Of a stretch of 64,000 bases of DNA, positions 25,365 through 33,200 are shown piece by piece. The number at the start of each line of letters is the position of its first letter. Position 1 is the first letter of the stretch. Below the pieces are notes generated by a model. The model was not told the origin of the DNA. It made no database searches and saw nothing but the letters and a program-made list of their open reading frames with translations. The position numbers and the translations under genes are program-made. Source of the DNA: Enterococcus sp. 9E7_DIV0242 (GTDB lineage Bacteria > Bacillota > Bacilli > Lactobacillales > Enterococcaceae). The DNA lies in NCBI RefSeq assembly GCF_002140975.2, contig NZ_CP147247.1:2392501-2456500 (forward strand), in the 5' to 3' direction.

Positions 25365-26246
25365 TTAGTAAAACAATTGATACGCTCTTGTTTTTCTTTT
25401 TATTGGCAGCCACAGCTCACATTTTTCTGCTTCAAGTGATTCTTGCTTCAGCGGGTACACCTCGATATCCCCTACTGTTATTTCGTAGTCATAATCCGCT
25501 GCCGGTAACCATTCTCTATAGAAGGTACGATACATCTGCTGCATCGTTTCAGGCATCGCTCCTTCCCCAGAAAAAACCACCCATGTCTGTTTCGGAATAC
25601 AAATCATTTCATTCACTGGCAATGTCCTTTCTTCTTTCACAGACAGCCCGATGTAATAGCTATCGGGTACGCCAGCCTTAGCAACTGCCACGCCATAGAT
25701 GAACTCGTCTATCCCACAGTCAGTAGAATCGCGCAACTGGCTATATTGCTCTGTTCGTTGAAAATCATGCCAGAAAGTCGGTACTTGCTGAAAATTCTCT
25801 TCTACCTCTCGATTCAGGCGATACCTTTTCCCGACAAAAACCATTGCTTTCTTTTCCTCAATACGGTAGCGTATCGAAGCTTCTCCTGAAACTGCTAAAG
25901 AAAGATGCAATCGAGGATAGCTGACTAGCTCATTTTTCTTCTGTTTGACTTCTGAAGGTGGGAACCCATGAATCGATTGAAAGGCTCGATTAAAGGCTGT
26001 TGGCGATTGATACCCATACACCTCAGAAAGTGCCACAATTGATTGCCCTTCCAGCAAATCAAATACCGCGGCACTCATTTTTCTACGTCTGATATATAAA
26101 GACAACGGAATTCCCACAATATAAGAAAACATTTTTTGAAAAGCCGGAAACGTACAACAGGAACGCTTAGCAATTTCTTCTTGCAAAATCTCACCCTTTA
26201 ACTGCTCTTCAATATAGCTCAATACATCATCAAACTGTTTCAACAT
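25365..26246 (-). CDS. AraC family regulator with GyrI-like domain
   Basis: 293 residues. The AraC double helix-turn-helix occupies about 5-105 (EEIAKRSCCTFPAFQKMFSY; VYGYQSPTAFNRAFQSIHG), and the GyrI-like ligand domain about 125-290. This is a Rob/SoxS-like multidrug sensor layout, related to the gene at 121-1089. GAGGTGAGG precedes the ATG at 26246; a GTG three codons earlier lies inside this site. It leads a four-gene operon with a GyrI-like protein and an ABC exporter, which it presumably activates. Confidence 0.88.
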   Translation of the reverse strand: MLKQFDDVLSYIEEQLKGEILQEEIAKRSCCTFPAFQKMFSYIVGIPLSLYIRRRKMSAAVFDLLEGQSIVALSEVYGYQSPTAFNRAFQSIHGFPPSEVKQKKNELVSYPRLHLSLAVSGEASIRYRIEEKKAMVFVGKRYRLNREVEENFQQVPTFWHDFQRTEQYSQLRDSTDCGIDEFIYGVAVAKAGVPDSYYIGLSVKEERTLPVNEMICIPKQTWVVFSGEGAMPETMQQMYRTFYREWLPAADYDYEITVGDIEVYPLKQESLEAEKCELWLPIKRKTRAYQLFY

Positions 26247-26293
26247 TGGCCTCACCTCTTTGATTTCAAGTCTAGCATGAATAAATAAGTGAG

Positions 26294-26325
26294 ACCTCGC
26301 AAAAACCGATCGGCTTTTGCGAGGT
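26294..26325. promoter_or_regulatory. 32-bp palindrome between AraC and TetR operons
   Basis: ACCTCGCAAAA and TTTTGCGAGGT (perfect 11-bp arms) surround a centre containing CCGATCGG. It lies 48 bp before the AraC-type start. It could be an operator, a leader hairpin of the AraC transcript, or a terminator on the plus strand (TTTTCC follows). Confidence 0.6.
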
Positions 26326-26364
26326 TTTCCAGAATGAATGATCTTTTTTTATTCAATTATTTGA

Positions 26365-26394
26365 TTGACATTTCTTAGTAAGAAAGAGTATGAT
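26365..26394 (+). promoter_or_regulatory. Promoter of the TetR gene
   Basis: TTGACA (26365-26370) and TATGAT (26389-26394) are 18 bp apart. Confidence 0.7.
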
Positions 26395-26417
26395 GACTAA
26401 AAATACAATTTTAGTCA
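26394..26417. promoter_or_regulatory. Probable TetR operator
   Basis: TGACTAAAA-N6-TTTTAGTCA has perfect 9-bp arms and begins at the last base of the -10 box. It sits on the transcription start and fits autorepression by the TetR protein encoded downstream. Confidence 0.75.
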
Positions 26418-26434
26418 AAAAAGGAATTCATATT

Positions 26435-27025
26435 ATGCCGAAAATATTTTCTATTGAAGAAAAAGCACAAATCAATCAACGTTTATTGAATGAAGCCACC
26501 TACTGTCTAAGCCACTTCGGTATCAAAAAAACAACAGTGGATATGCTGGTTACTCGCGCTCATATTCCCAAAGGAACCTTTTACCTATTTTATGAATCAA
26601 AAGAAGCCTTACTGTTTCAAGCATTACTTGGTCTTCATGAACAAATCGAAACAGAATTGAATACACAGATTCAACAAGTGGAAGATAAAAGAGATGTTGA
26701 AGCCGTTACCGCAGTCATTCTTTTCTTTTTTAGAAAAGCTGACGAGTCTGGAATGCTTCGGATGATGGCAGCAGATGAATTAACACTTCTCGTTCAAAAG
26801 CTGCCAAAAAAAATGATCATGGACCATTTAGAAAGTGATCATGATATGATTTTGACATTATTCGAGCAGCTTGCCATCTCTCCAAAAAAGGAGATTGCCT
26901 CTTACGCAGCCGCATTCCGGTCACTTTTCACCACCCTACTTCATAAAGCTGAAACCGGAGAAACAGAGACTTATGATGCTCTGTATCTGTGCATTCGCGG
27001 CCTTGTCCTACAAATGATGGAATAA
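26435..27025 (+). CDS. TetR family transcriptional regulator
   Basis: 196 residues. The N-terminal TetR helix-turn-helix is at about 15-60 (FGIKKTTVDMLVTRAHIPKGTFYLFYESKEALL), followed by a helical ligand domain. AAGGAA precedes the ATG at 26435; the upstream in-frame ATG at 26390 lies inside the -10 box and is excluded. It is followed by a three-gene ABC exporter operon in the same direction and preceded by a palindromic operator. Confidence 0.9.
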   Translation: MPKIFSIEEKAQINQRLLNEATYCLSHFGIKKTTVDMLVTRAHIPKGTFYLFYESKEALLFQALLGLHEQIETELNTQIQQVEDKRDVEAVTAVILFFFRKADESGMLRMMAADELTLLVQKLPKKMIMDHLESDHDMILTLFEQLAISPKKEIASYAAAFRSLFTTLLHKAETGETETYDALYLCIRGLVLQMME

Positions 27026-27037
27026 AAAATTCACTAT

Positions 27038-27064
27038 TTTTTTGACCAAAAAAAAGAATATAAT
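27038..27064 (+). promoter_or_regulatory. Promoter region of the three-gene ABC operon
   Basis: A TATAAT lies at 27059-27064. A short palindrome TTTTTTG-AC-CAAAAAA (27038-27053) lies where the -35 should be and contains a TGACCAAAA half-site like the TGACTAAAA arms of the upstream TetR operator. No good -35 is present. Confidence 0.45.
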
Positions 27065-27088
27065 CACCAAAAAAAAGGAGAAGATTGT

Positions 27089-27940
27089 ATGATAAAAGTA
27101 GAGGGACTTACTTTCAGCTACACCCAACAACCATTCATAAAAGAAATGAATTTTCACGTAAAAAAAGGAGAAATTTTTGGTTTTCTAGGACCTTCCGGTG
27201 CTGGGAAATCTACCTTACAAAAAATCCTTACAGGTTTAATTCGTAATTATCAAGGTTCTGTTAGGCTTGCTGATACCGAGTGTAAGAATGCTCATCAAGA
27301 TTTTTATGAACAGATTGGCGTAGATTTTGAATACTCAACGTTATATGAGAAACTCACAGCTAAGCAAAACTTGAGCTTCTTTCAATCTCTTTATAAAAAC
27401 CAATTCGTATCTATCGATCAGCTATTGGAGTCCATTGGGCTTGGGCAAGCTAAGGATAAAAAAGTCGCTGCATTTTCAAAGGGAATGAAAGCTCGATTGA
27501 ATTTTATTAAAGCATTGCTTCACGATCCCGAAATTCTTTTTTTGGATGAACCAACGAACGGGCTCGACCCAACCAATAGCCAGATAATGAAAGAAATGAT
27601 TCTTAAAGAACAACAAAAAGGGAAGACTATTCTTTTAACAACACACGATATGTTCGACGCAGCTGAATTGTGCGATCGAGTTGCTTTTATTGTAAACGGA
27701 ACGATCGCAGCTCTTGATAGTCCGCATAATTTGATTATGCACCGCGGGGCTACAACAATCAGCTATACCTATCTTGATTCACTTGGCAAAGAACAAGAAA
27801 AGACGTCAGTACTAGAAACTATTTCACACGACCAATTACTACAGGAGCTGATTCAAAAAAATCGACTCCTATCCATTCATAGTAGTGAACCTACGCTAAA
27901 TGACATTTTTGTAGAGATCACAGGAAGGACCTTGATATGA
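27089..27940 (+). CDS. ABC transporter, ATP-binding protein
   Basis: 283 residues. Walker A GPSGAGKST near 35, a variant signature FSKGMKARLNF near 130 and Walker B ILFLDEPTNGLDP near 148. The C-terminal part ends in PTLNDIFVEITG as in CcmA-like exporter ATPases. It overlaps the next permease gene by 4 nt. AAAAGGAG precedes the ATG. With two different permeases downstream it probably forms a heteromeric exporter controlled by the TetR protein. Confidence 0.9.
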   Translation: MIKVEGLTFSYTQQPFIKEMNFHVKKGEIFGFLGPSGAGKSTLQKILTGLIRNYQGSVRLADTECKNAHQDFYEQIGVDFEYSTLYEKLTAKQNLSFFQSLYKNQFVSIDQLLESIGLGQAKDKKVAAFSKGMKARLNFIKALLHDPEILFLDEPTNGLDPTNSQIMKEMILKEQQKGKTILLTTHDMFDAAELCDRVAFIVNGTIAALDSPHNLIMHRGATTISYTYLDSLGKEQEKTSVLETISHDQLLQELIQKNRLLSIHSSEPTLNDIFVEITGRTLI

Positions 27941-28611
27941 AAACAGTTGCTTTAATAAAGGGAGACATTCGTTTCCAACTCAAATATGGGTTCTACTATC
28001 TTTATCTCTTTTTTATGCTGCTATACATTTTTTTCTTATTGCTTTTTCCAGTTGAATGGCGACAAACCGTTGGAGTCATCATGATATACTCTGACCCAGC
28101 GGCATTGGGATTATTTTTTATGGGCGCGATCGTTCTGCTTGAAAAGAATCAACAGGTGCTCAACGCGTTAACAGTTGCGCCTATTTCAGGCTATAATTAC
28201 TTACTCGGAAAAGCCAGCTCAATAGGCTTGATTTCCGTTGCAGTTTCAATAGTCTTGGGCTATACAGCCAAGCTAGATCGATTGTTAGTACTCCTTGCCA
28301 CCACGGCGTTACTTTCAATTATTTTTACCTTCCTTGGTTTCATTGTTGCCGCTCGAATAACTACATTGAATCAGTACCTTCTATGGACAATTCCTTTTCA
28401 GCTCATTTGTTTTGTCGCACCAATCGTTCATGTGTTCTATCCAATAAAATTTTTAACCTGGTATCCTTTTTGTCAGGCAACTGCTTTGCTTTCCGGAGAA
28501 GGGAATATCGTAGCTACTTTGTTGATTCTGAGTCTTTTCTGTCTATTGCTGTTTGTTTTCGCTACCAAAACTTTTAATCGAATGAAACGAACACTTGGAG
28601 GTGGTTTGTGA
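27937..28611 (+). CDS. ABC exporter permease subunit 1
   Basis: 224-residue integral membrane protein with about six hydrophobic segments (near 15-38, 50-70, 88-105, 110-135, 140-160 and 185-210). The start overlaps the ATPase stop as ATGA. No family motif beyond the ABC-2-like topology is recognised; context defines its role. Confidence 0.8.
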   Translation: MKTVALIKGDIRFQLKYGFYYLYLFFMLLYIFFLLLFPVEWRQTVGVIMIYSDPAALGLFFMGAIVLLEKNQQVLNALTVAPISGYNYLLGKASSIGLISVAVSIVLGYTAKLDRLLVLLATTALLSIIFTFLGFIVAARITTLNQYLLWTIPFQLICFVAPIVHVFYPIKFLTWYPFCQATALLSGEGNIVATLLILSLFCLLLFVFATKTFNRMKRTLGGGL

Positions 28612-29330
28612 TGAATATGCGGGCCATTCAACACCATTTTCGACAAATGTTCATCCAAATAACACAAGATCCTTTATTGTTTATCATCCTATTTGTTCCG
28701 TTTTTAATCGGTGCCATTTTTCGTTTTCTGATTCCAGCCGCTGATTTATGGTTAAAAACCAATACCTCCTTGGGCATTAGTTTTCAAACCTACTATCAAC
28801 TGATGGATATCCTCCTGCTTTTGATTACTCCAGCTATGATAAACTACGTAGCTGCTATGATTATTTTGGATGAGGTCGATGAAAAAATGATCGCCTATTT
28901 TTCTGTCACCCCCTTAAAAAGAAGCGGCTACTTGATTGGACGATTGGTTTTCCCTACACTATTGACACTACCTGTTACCTTGATTGTCTTTTTCCTTTTT
29001 CGTCATACTCTATTTGACGGATTTGCTCTTTTCTTGCTTGTTTTCATCGGTGTCGCTCAAGGACTTCTCTCTGCGTTGATGATCGTTACTCTTTCTTCCA
29101 ATAAGGTTGAAGGACTTGCAATGGGAAAAATGACTTCTCTATTATCCATCGGATTATTCATTCCTTATTTCGTTCCTACTATAGGAAAATACCTTTTCGC
29201 TATTACTCCTGCTTTTTGGATTGCTGAGTCATTTCATAAAGAAAAATTGTCTTACCTCTTTCTTGCAGTGATCATCGTTCTAGTTTGGGGATTTTTACTA
29301 TTCAGACGCTTTCAGAAAAAAATATTCTGA
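28611..29330 (+). CDS. ABC exporter permease subunit 2
   Basis: 239-residue integral membrane protein with about six hydrophobic segments (near 20-40, 58-82, 100-125, 128-152, 160-180 and 205-230) and the ABC-2-like pattern. GGAGGTGG precedes the ATG at 28611; a GTG three bases earlier is also possible. It overlaps the stop of permease 1, so all three ABC genes form one translationally coupled operon. Confidence 0.8.
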   Translation: MNMRAIQHHFRQMFIQITQDPLLFIILFVPFLIGAIFRFLIPAADLWLKTNTSLGISFQTYYQLMDILLLLITPAMINYVAAMIILDEVDEKMIAYFSVTPLKRSGYLIGRLVFPTLLTLPVTLIVFFLFRHTLFDGFALFLLVFIGVAQGLLSALMIVTLSSNKVEGLAMGKMTSLLSIGLFIPYFVPTIGKYLFAITPAFWIAESFHKEKLSYLFLAVIIVLVWGFLLFRRFQKKIF

Positions 29331-29616
29331 TAAATTAGGCGTGTCTAAAGAGCGAGGGGAATCCGAATTTTTTCAGGAACTCTGGCGAAAGTTTCCATAA
29401 ATTTTTAATAAATAGTTTTCTTTTATCACTACTCAGAGCAATAGTCCCCACTTGTGCATAAACTCTTTTACAGGAATTTTATAGAAAAAATAATGCTTTT
29501 GTGATACAAGACCACCATAGGACTCTTCGGACACCTTGTCACTGGCTCAGAAAAATATATACGCTATGAGGGAACTATTATACAATGAACCTATCAAAAT
29601 GAAACGAGGATTCATT

Positions 29617-30099
29617 ATGCATCTACAATCTACCCGCTGTTTGGTCCGCCCTTTTGAGGAGTCTGATTTAGATTGCTTTATGGTCTATCGCAATAACCTT
29701 GATTGGATGAAACATCAAGGATTTAAAGGCCTGTCAAAAGAAGCCTATCAGCAAGCATTACTAAAAGAACAGGCTTTAAATGACGGCGCTCAGTTCGCTA
29801 TCATCCGTCTCGAAGACAACCAACTGATTGGGGATATTTATCTAAAAGAAGAAGAAGCACAGGCTATTTGGATTGGTTACACAATTACACCTAGCTTCGC
29901 ACGTCAGGGCTATGCTGAAGAAACGGTTCGATCAGTGATTGATCAGTTAGCAGCATCCGGCTACTCACTTGTTAAAGCCGGAGTCGAGCCAAGTAATGCA
30001 GCCTCTGTTCATTTACTAAAAAAATTAGGCTTTACTTTTATCGGTATGGACACATCTGAGGAAGAAGAGATGTATCACTTAAAACTGCCCATCACCTGA
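29617..30099 (+). CDS. GNAT family N-acetyltransferase
   Basis: 160 residues of the RimJ/RimL type: RCLVRPFEESDLDCFM at the start, GYTITPSFARQGYAEETVRSVIDQL with the acetyl-CoA-binding loop (RQGYA) near 95-105, and GVEPSNAASVHLLKKLGF near the end. It acetylates an unknown amine. The ATG at 29617 follows CGAGGA; longer in-frame starts at 29536 and 29599 lack a good site. It has its own terminator. Confidence 0.88.
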   Translation: MHLQSTRCLVRPFEESDLDCFMVYRNNLDWMKHQGFKGLSKEAYQQALLKEQALNDGAQFAIIRLEDNQLIGDIYLKEEEAQAIWIGYTITPSFARQGYAEETVRSVIDQLAASGYSLVKAGVEPSNAASVHLLKKLGFTFIGMDTSEEEEMYHLKLPIT

Positions 30100-30102
30100 T
30101 AC

Positions 30103-30141
30103 AAAAAAACGGTTAGGACTGATTTGTCCTACCGTTTTTTT
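30103..30141. terminator. Bidirectional terminator
   Basis: Stem 30103-30119 with 30126-30141, A run before and T run after, between convergent GNAT and EIIA-Gut genes. Confidence 0.88.
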
Positions 30142-30177
30142 ATGCTTTAGCTTAAATTTCTTTGATACATATTTCTA

Positions 30178-30534
30178 TTAGGGATGAATTTCAATTGTAT
30201 TGCCAACATTGATTTCAGGAAATTGCCCAGGACCAACGATGATAGCTCCGGGAAGCACCTCATCAATACCCTCTTGAAAATAAACAGATACATGCCCGTG
30301 CTCGTCAAAATTTTTATTCGCTGCCGCACCAACTTTGATGATTTCATATCGTTGTGTACCGATAGTAAGTGTCCGACCTACCACCAAAGCATTCTCTTGC
30401 TTCTCTATAGCTTCATGGATGACACTTATTGCCCGCAATTCTGATGTTGCTTCCGGACCAAAGAGTACTACTAAACGCTCCTCTGCAAATGCCGGTACTA
30501 ATTCGCCAATTTCAGTGACTATCGTTTTGTACAT
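30178..30534 (-). CDS. Orphan PTS glucitol/sorbitol-type EIIA
   Basis: 118-residue EIIA of the Gut/Srl family. The probable phosphohistidine is His40 in ISVIHEA, and the C-terminal PGAIIVGPGQFPEINVGNTIEI block is typical. No EIIB or EIIC of the glucitol family lies in the window, so it either serves a permease elsewhere or is regulatory. GGAGGAGA precedes the ATG at 30534. It stands alone, with a shared terminator. Confidence 0.87.
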   Translation of the reverse strand: MYKTIVTEIGELVPAFAEERLVVLFGPEATSELRAISVIHEAIEKQENALVVGRTLTIGTQRYEIIKVGAAANKNFDEHGHVSVYFQEGIDEVLPGAIIVGPGQFPEINVGNTIEIHP

Positions 30535-30699
30535 GCTATCTCCTCCAACATTTCTATTTCTCAAAAATTACGTTTCTTTCTTCAAAATAGAAGATTCATT
30601 TCGGTCTTACCTGATAAAAGTATACCAGACTCACTCAGCACTTAGAAATCGCTTTCCCATTCTTAATAACTCTTTATTCTTTTCATCTTTTCCCACAAA

Positions 30700-31347
30700 T
30701 CATAGAATAAATGCCAGAGCTACGAATAGATAGGTCCATCGAATGTCCTTTTTGCATAAAATGAAAATACCCCCAGCTGCTAGCGAAAAGAATACTGTAT
30801 AGAGACCACCCATAAAGCCTTGCAATAGAATATGCATCAAGCCCCATGTCAACGCAAGAAAGAGACCTCCGAGCGGTAGTTTTTCGGAAAGAGAAAATTG
30901 CTTTTCAAAAAATTTTTGCCCAAAAGCAATCGTTACAACAATCAAGCTGGATTCAGCTAAATAATAGATGTTCCTGAAAATGAATGCCGGAATACTGTGC
31001 TGTAGGCTGCCGGTAAATTCGACGATTGGTTTAAAGCCGCCAAAGCCCACCGTAGAAACGATAATAATCACGACAACTAAACCGAGAATTGGCAAAAATA
31101 GGATATTTTCAAGTGACTCCTTCGGCTCAAACAAATCAAACCCAAATTTTCTTTTTGCATACTGCATCAAAAGATAGGCCGCCCCAAACCATAATATTGC
31201 GGTTGCAGCTGCATGAACGGCTACATCCAGACTATTCTTTTGAAACAAACCAACAACCATTCCTAAAATCAGTTCCAAACTAAAACCCGCAAAGCCATAT
31301 AACCCTAGCCACAAAAATTCAACTGGCGGTGTGTGTGGTTTCTCCAT
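30700..31347 (-). CDS. Multi-pass membrane protein, CPBP-like
   Basis: 215 residues with about six to seven hydrophobic segments. The region LPLGGLFLALTWGLMHILLQG recalls motif 2 of CPBP (Abi/CAAX protease-like) proteins, but the usual EExxxR glutamate motif is not visible, so catalytic activity is doubtful. GAAAGGG lies about 12 nt before the ATG. It is a single gene divergent from the MATE pump gene. Confidence 0.55.
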   Translation of the reverse strand: MEKPHTPPVEFLWLGLYGFAGFSLELILGMVVGLFQKNSLDVAVHAAATAILWFGAAYLLMQYAKRKFGFDLFEPKESLENILFLPILGLVVVIIIVSTVGFGGFKPIVEFTGSLQHSIPAFIFRNIYYLAESSLIVVTIAFGQKFFEKQFSLSEKLPLGGLFLALTWGLMHILLQGFMGGLYTVFFSLAAGGIFILCKKDIRWTYLFVALAFIL

Positions 31348-31721
31348 AAAAATTATACCAACCCTTTCACTTATTTTTTTCAAATAGAATAACGCTTGTT
31401 ACTAATAAAATTATCAGTTTTTTTATTGTCTGTCTATAGAAAAATAAATCTATTATGTGTAGCAATCCCTCGCTTTTTCAGATATTTCTTTATAAGAAAA
31501 AATGATTTTCTATATCTATTTCTAGAAAGACTCCTCTCATTTGACCCTCCATTTCCTTCCTTAAGCAATCTATTTCTACTCATTTCTAATTTACAGCCAA
31601 AAATTACATTAAAAAATTGACATTTTCCAAAAAACAACTAGACTTTTCCATCAAATTGAGTATCATAAGCTAAAGTATTTAAAAAAAACAATTCGGGAAA
31701 TAAAAAATGGAGGTACCATCT
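31348..31721. other. 374-bp AT-rich divergent intergenic region
   Basis: Holds a likely MATE promoter (TTGACA at 31617-31622, TAGACT at 31639-31644, 16 bp apart). No other gene, hairpin or repeat that I could support is seen. Confidence 0.5.
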
Positions 31722-33104
31722 ATGAAAGAACTCACAACTGGCAAGCCACTGAAATTGATCTTTCTATTTACGATTCCATTGTTAATAGGAAATATTTTTC
31801 AGCAGTTTTATAATATGGCGGATATGATCATCGTCGGACAGACTTTAGGGAAAAATGCTCTGGCAGCTGTTGGAGCTACAGGAAGTATTACATTCTTGAT
31901 CATCGGGTTTGCTCAAGGATTGACATCGGGTCTATCGATCATTACAGCACAACGCTTTGGTGCAAAGGATTATCAGGGTGTGAAAAAAAGCTTTGCCACC
32001 AGTATTATGATCAGCTCTGTCCTAACAGTCGTACTGACTGTTCTCAGTCTGATTTTCGTGCGTCCCTTGCTATTACTGATGCAGACACCACCGGAAATCC
32101 TAGCAGATGCACAAACCTTTATTTCAATTATATTGATTGGGATATTCGCCGCAATGGCTTTCAATCTGTTATCCAATATGCTTCGAGCACTAGGTGACAG
32201 TCGGACTCCTTTAGTATTTTTGATTATCGCAAGTGTGATCAACGTCGTATTAGATTTGGTGCTAATTATTAATTTCCATATGGGTGTAGCGGGAGCAGGT
32301 GTCGCAACTGTCACTGCACAAATCGTAGCAAGCCTACTATGTTTAGTCTACATTCAACGACGGATTCCTAATCTGCAAGTTCGGAAAAAGGATTTTAGGA
32401 TTGATAGAAGAGAGATTCGTGATCATCTGAATGCAGCGTTGCCTATGGGCTTCCAAACATCAATCATCGCGATTGGTGCAATCGTTTTGCAAGGTGCTTT
32501 GAACAGCTTAGGAACAGATGCTGTAGCTGCTCAGGCAGCAGCCGGAAAAATCGATCAATTTGCCATTCAACCGATGATGTCCTTTGGGATCACCATGGCG
32601 ACCTTCACGGCGCAAAATTATGGGGCAAAGAAATACGGACGTATCCTTGAAGGCGTAAAAAGTGCGCTGAGTCTAAGTATTATTTTTAGCTTCTTTGCCG
32701 GCGGCATCGTCATCTTCTTTGGTAAACAGCTAGTCACACTATTCGTCAGTGCCAGCGAAACACAGGTCATCCATTTATCACAGGTATACTTTAACATCAA
32801 TGGTAGTCTTTACTGGGTACTAGCAATTTTGCTCGTAGTTCGTTATACGCTACAAGGGCTGGGACAAAGTGTCATTCCAACACTTGCCGGAATCATGGAG
32901 CTGGTCATGCGCTCATTCGCAGCAATCCTTTTAACTGCCATGTTTGGTTATGTCGGAGCGGCAGCCGCTTCCCCGCTAGCTTGGATCGGTTCAACTGTTG
33001 TACTGGTCTTCTCTTATTTCAAAGCAATCAAACGGTTGAAGCAACTGGAAGCAGGTATCCCTCCAGAAATGCTGGATCAAAAACCAGCCAAGGTCAGCTT
33101 TTAA
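31722..33104 (+). CDS. MATE family multidrug efflux transporter
   Basis: 460-residue transporter with twelve predicted membrane segments in two homologous halves. NMADMIIVGQTLG near 30-45 and ALGDSRTPLVF near 155 are typical of the NorM/DinF-like bacterial MATE group. It exports cationic drugs using a Na+ or H+ gradient. GGAGG followed by 8 nt supports the ATG at 31722; the upstream ATG at 31707 overlaps the site. A strong terminator follows. Confidence 0.92.
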   Translation: MKELTTGKPLKLIFLFTIPLLIGNIFQQFYNMADMIIVGQTLGKNALAAVGATGSITFLIIGFAQGLTSGLSIITAQRFGAKDYQGVKKSFATSIMISSVLTVVLTVLSLIFVRPLLLLMQTPPEILADAQTFISIILIGIFAAMAFNLLSNMLRALGDSRTPLVFLIIASVINVVLDLVLIINFHMGVAGAGVATVTAQIVASLLCLVYIQRRIPNLQVRKKDFRIDRREIRDHLNAALPMGFQTSIIAIGAIVLQGALNSLGTDAVAAQAAAGKIDQFAIQPMMSFGITMATFTAQNYGAKKYGRILEGVKSALSLSIIFSFFAGGIVIFFGKQLVTLFVSASETQVIHLSQVYFNINGSLYWVLAILLVVRYTLQGLGQSVIPTLAGIMELVMRSFAAILLTAMFGYVGAAAASPLAWIGSTVVLVFSYFKAIKRLKQLEAGIPPEMLDQKPAKVSF

Positions 33105-33115
33105 AACAGGAAAAT

Positions 33116-33153
33116 AGGTCTTTACTTGCGCTGGTTGGCGTAAGTAAAGACCT
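33116..33153. terminator. Bidirectional terminator
   Basis: Perfect 15-bp stem (33116-33130 with 33139-33153) between convergent MATE and ABC genes. Confidence 0.85.
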
Positions 33154-33200
33154 TTATATCTTTCTATACTTTCTTCCTGTTATAGAAAATATAGTGAGGG

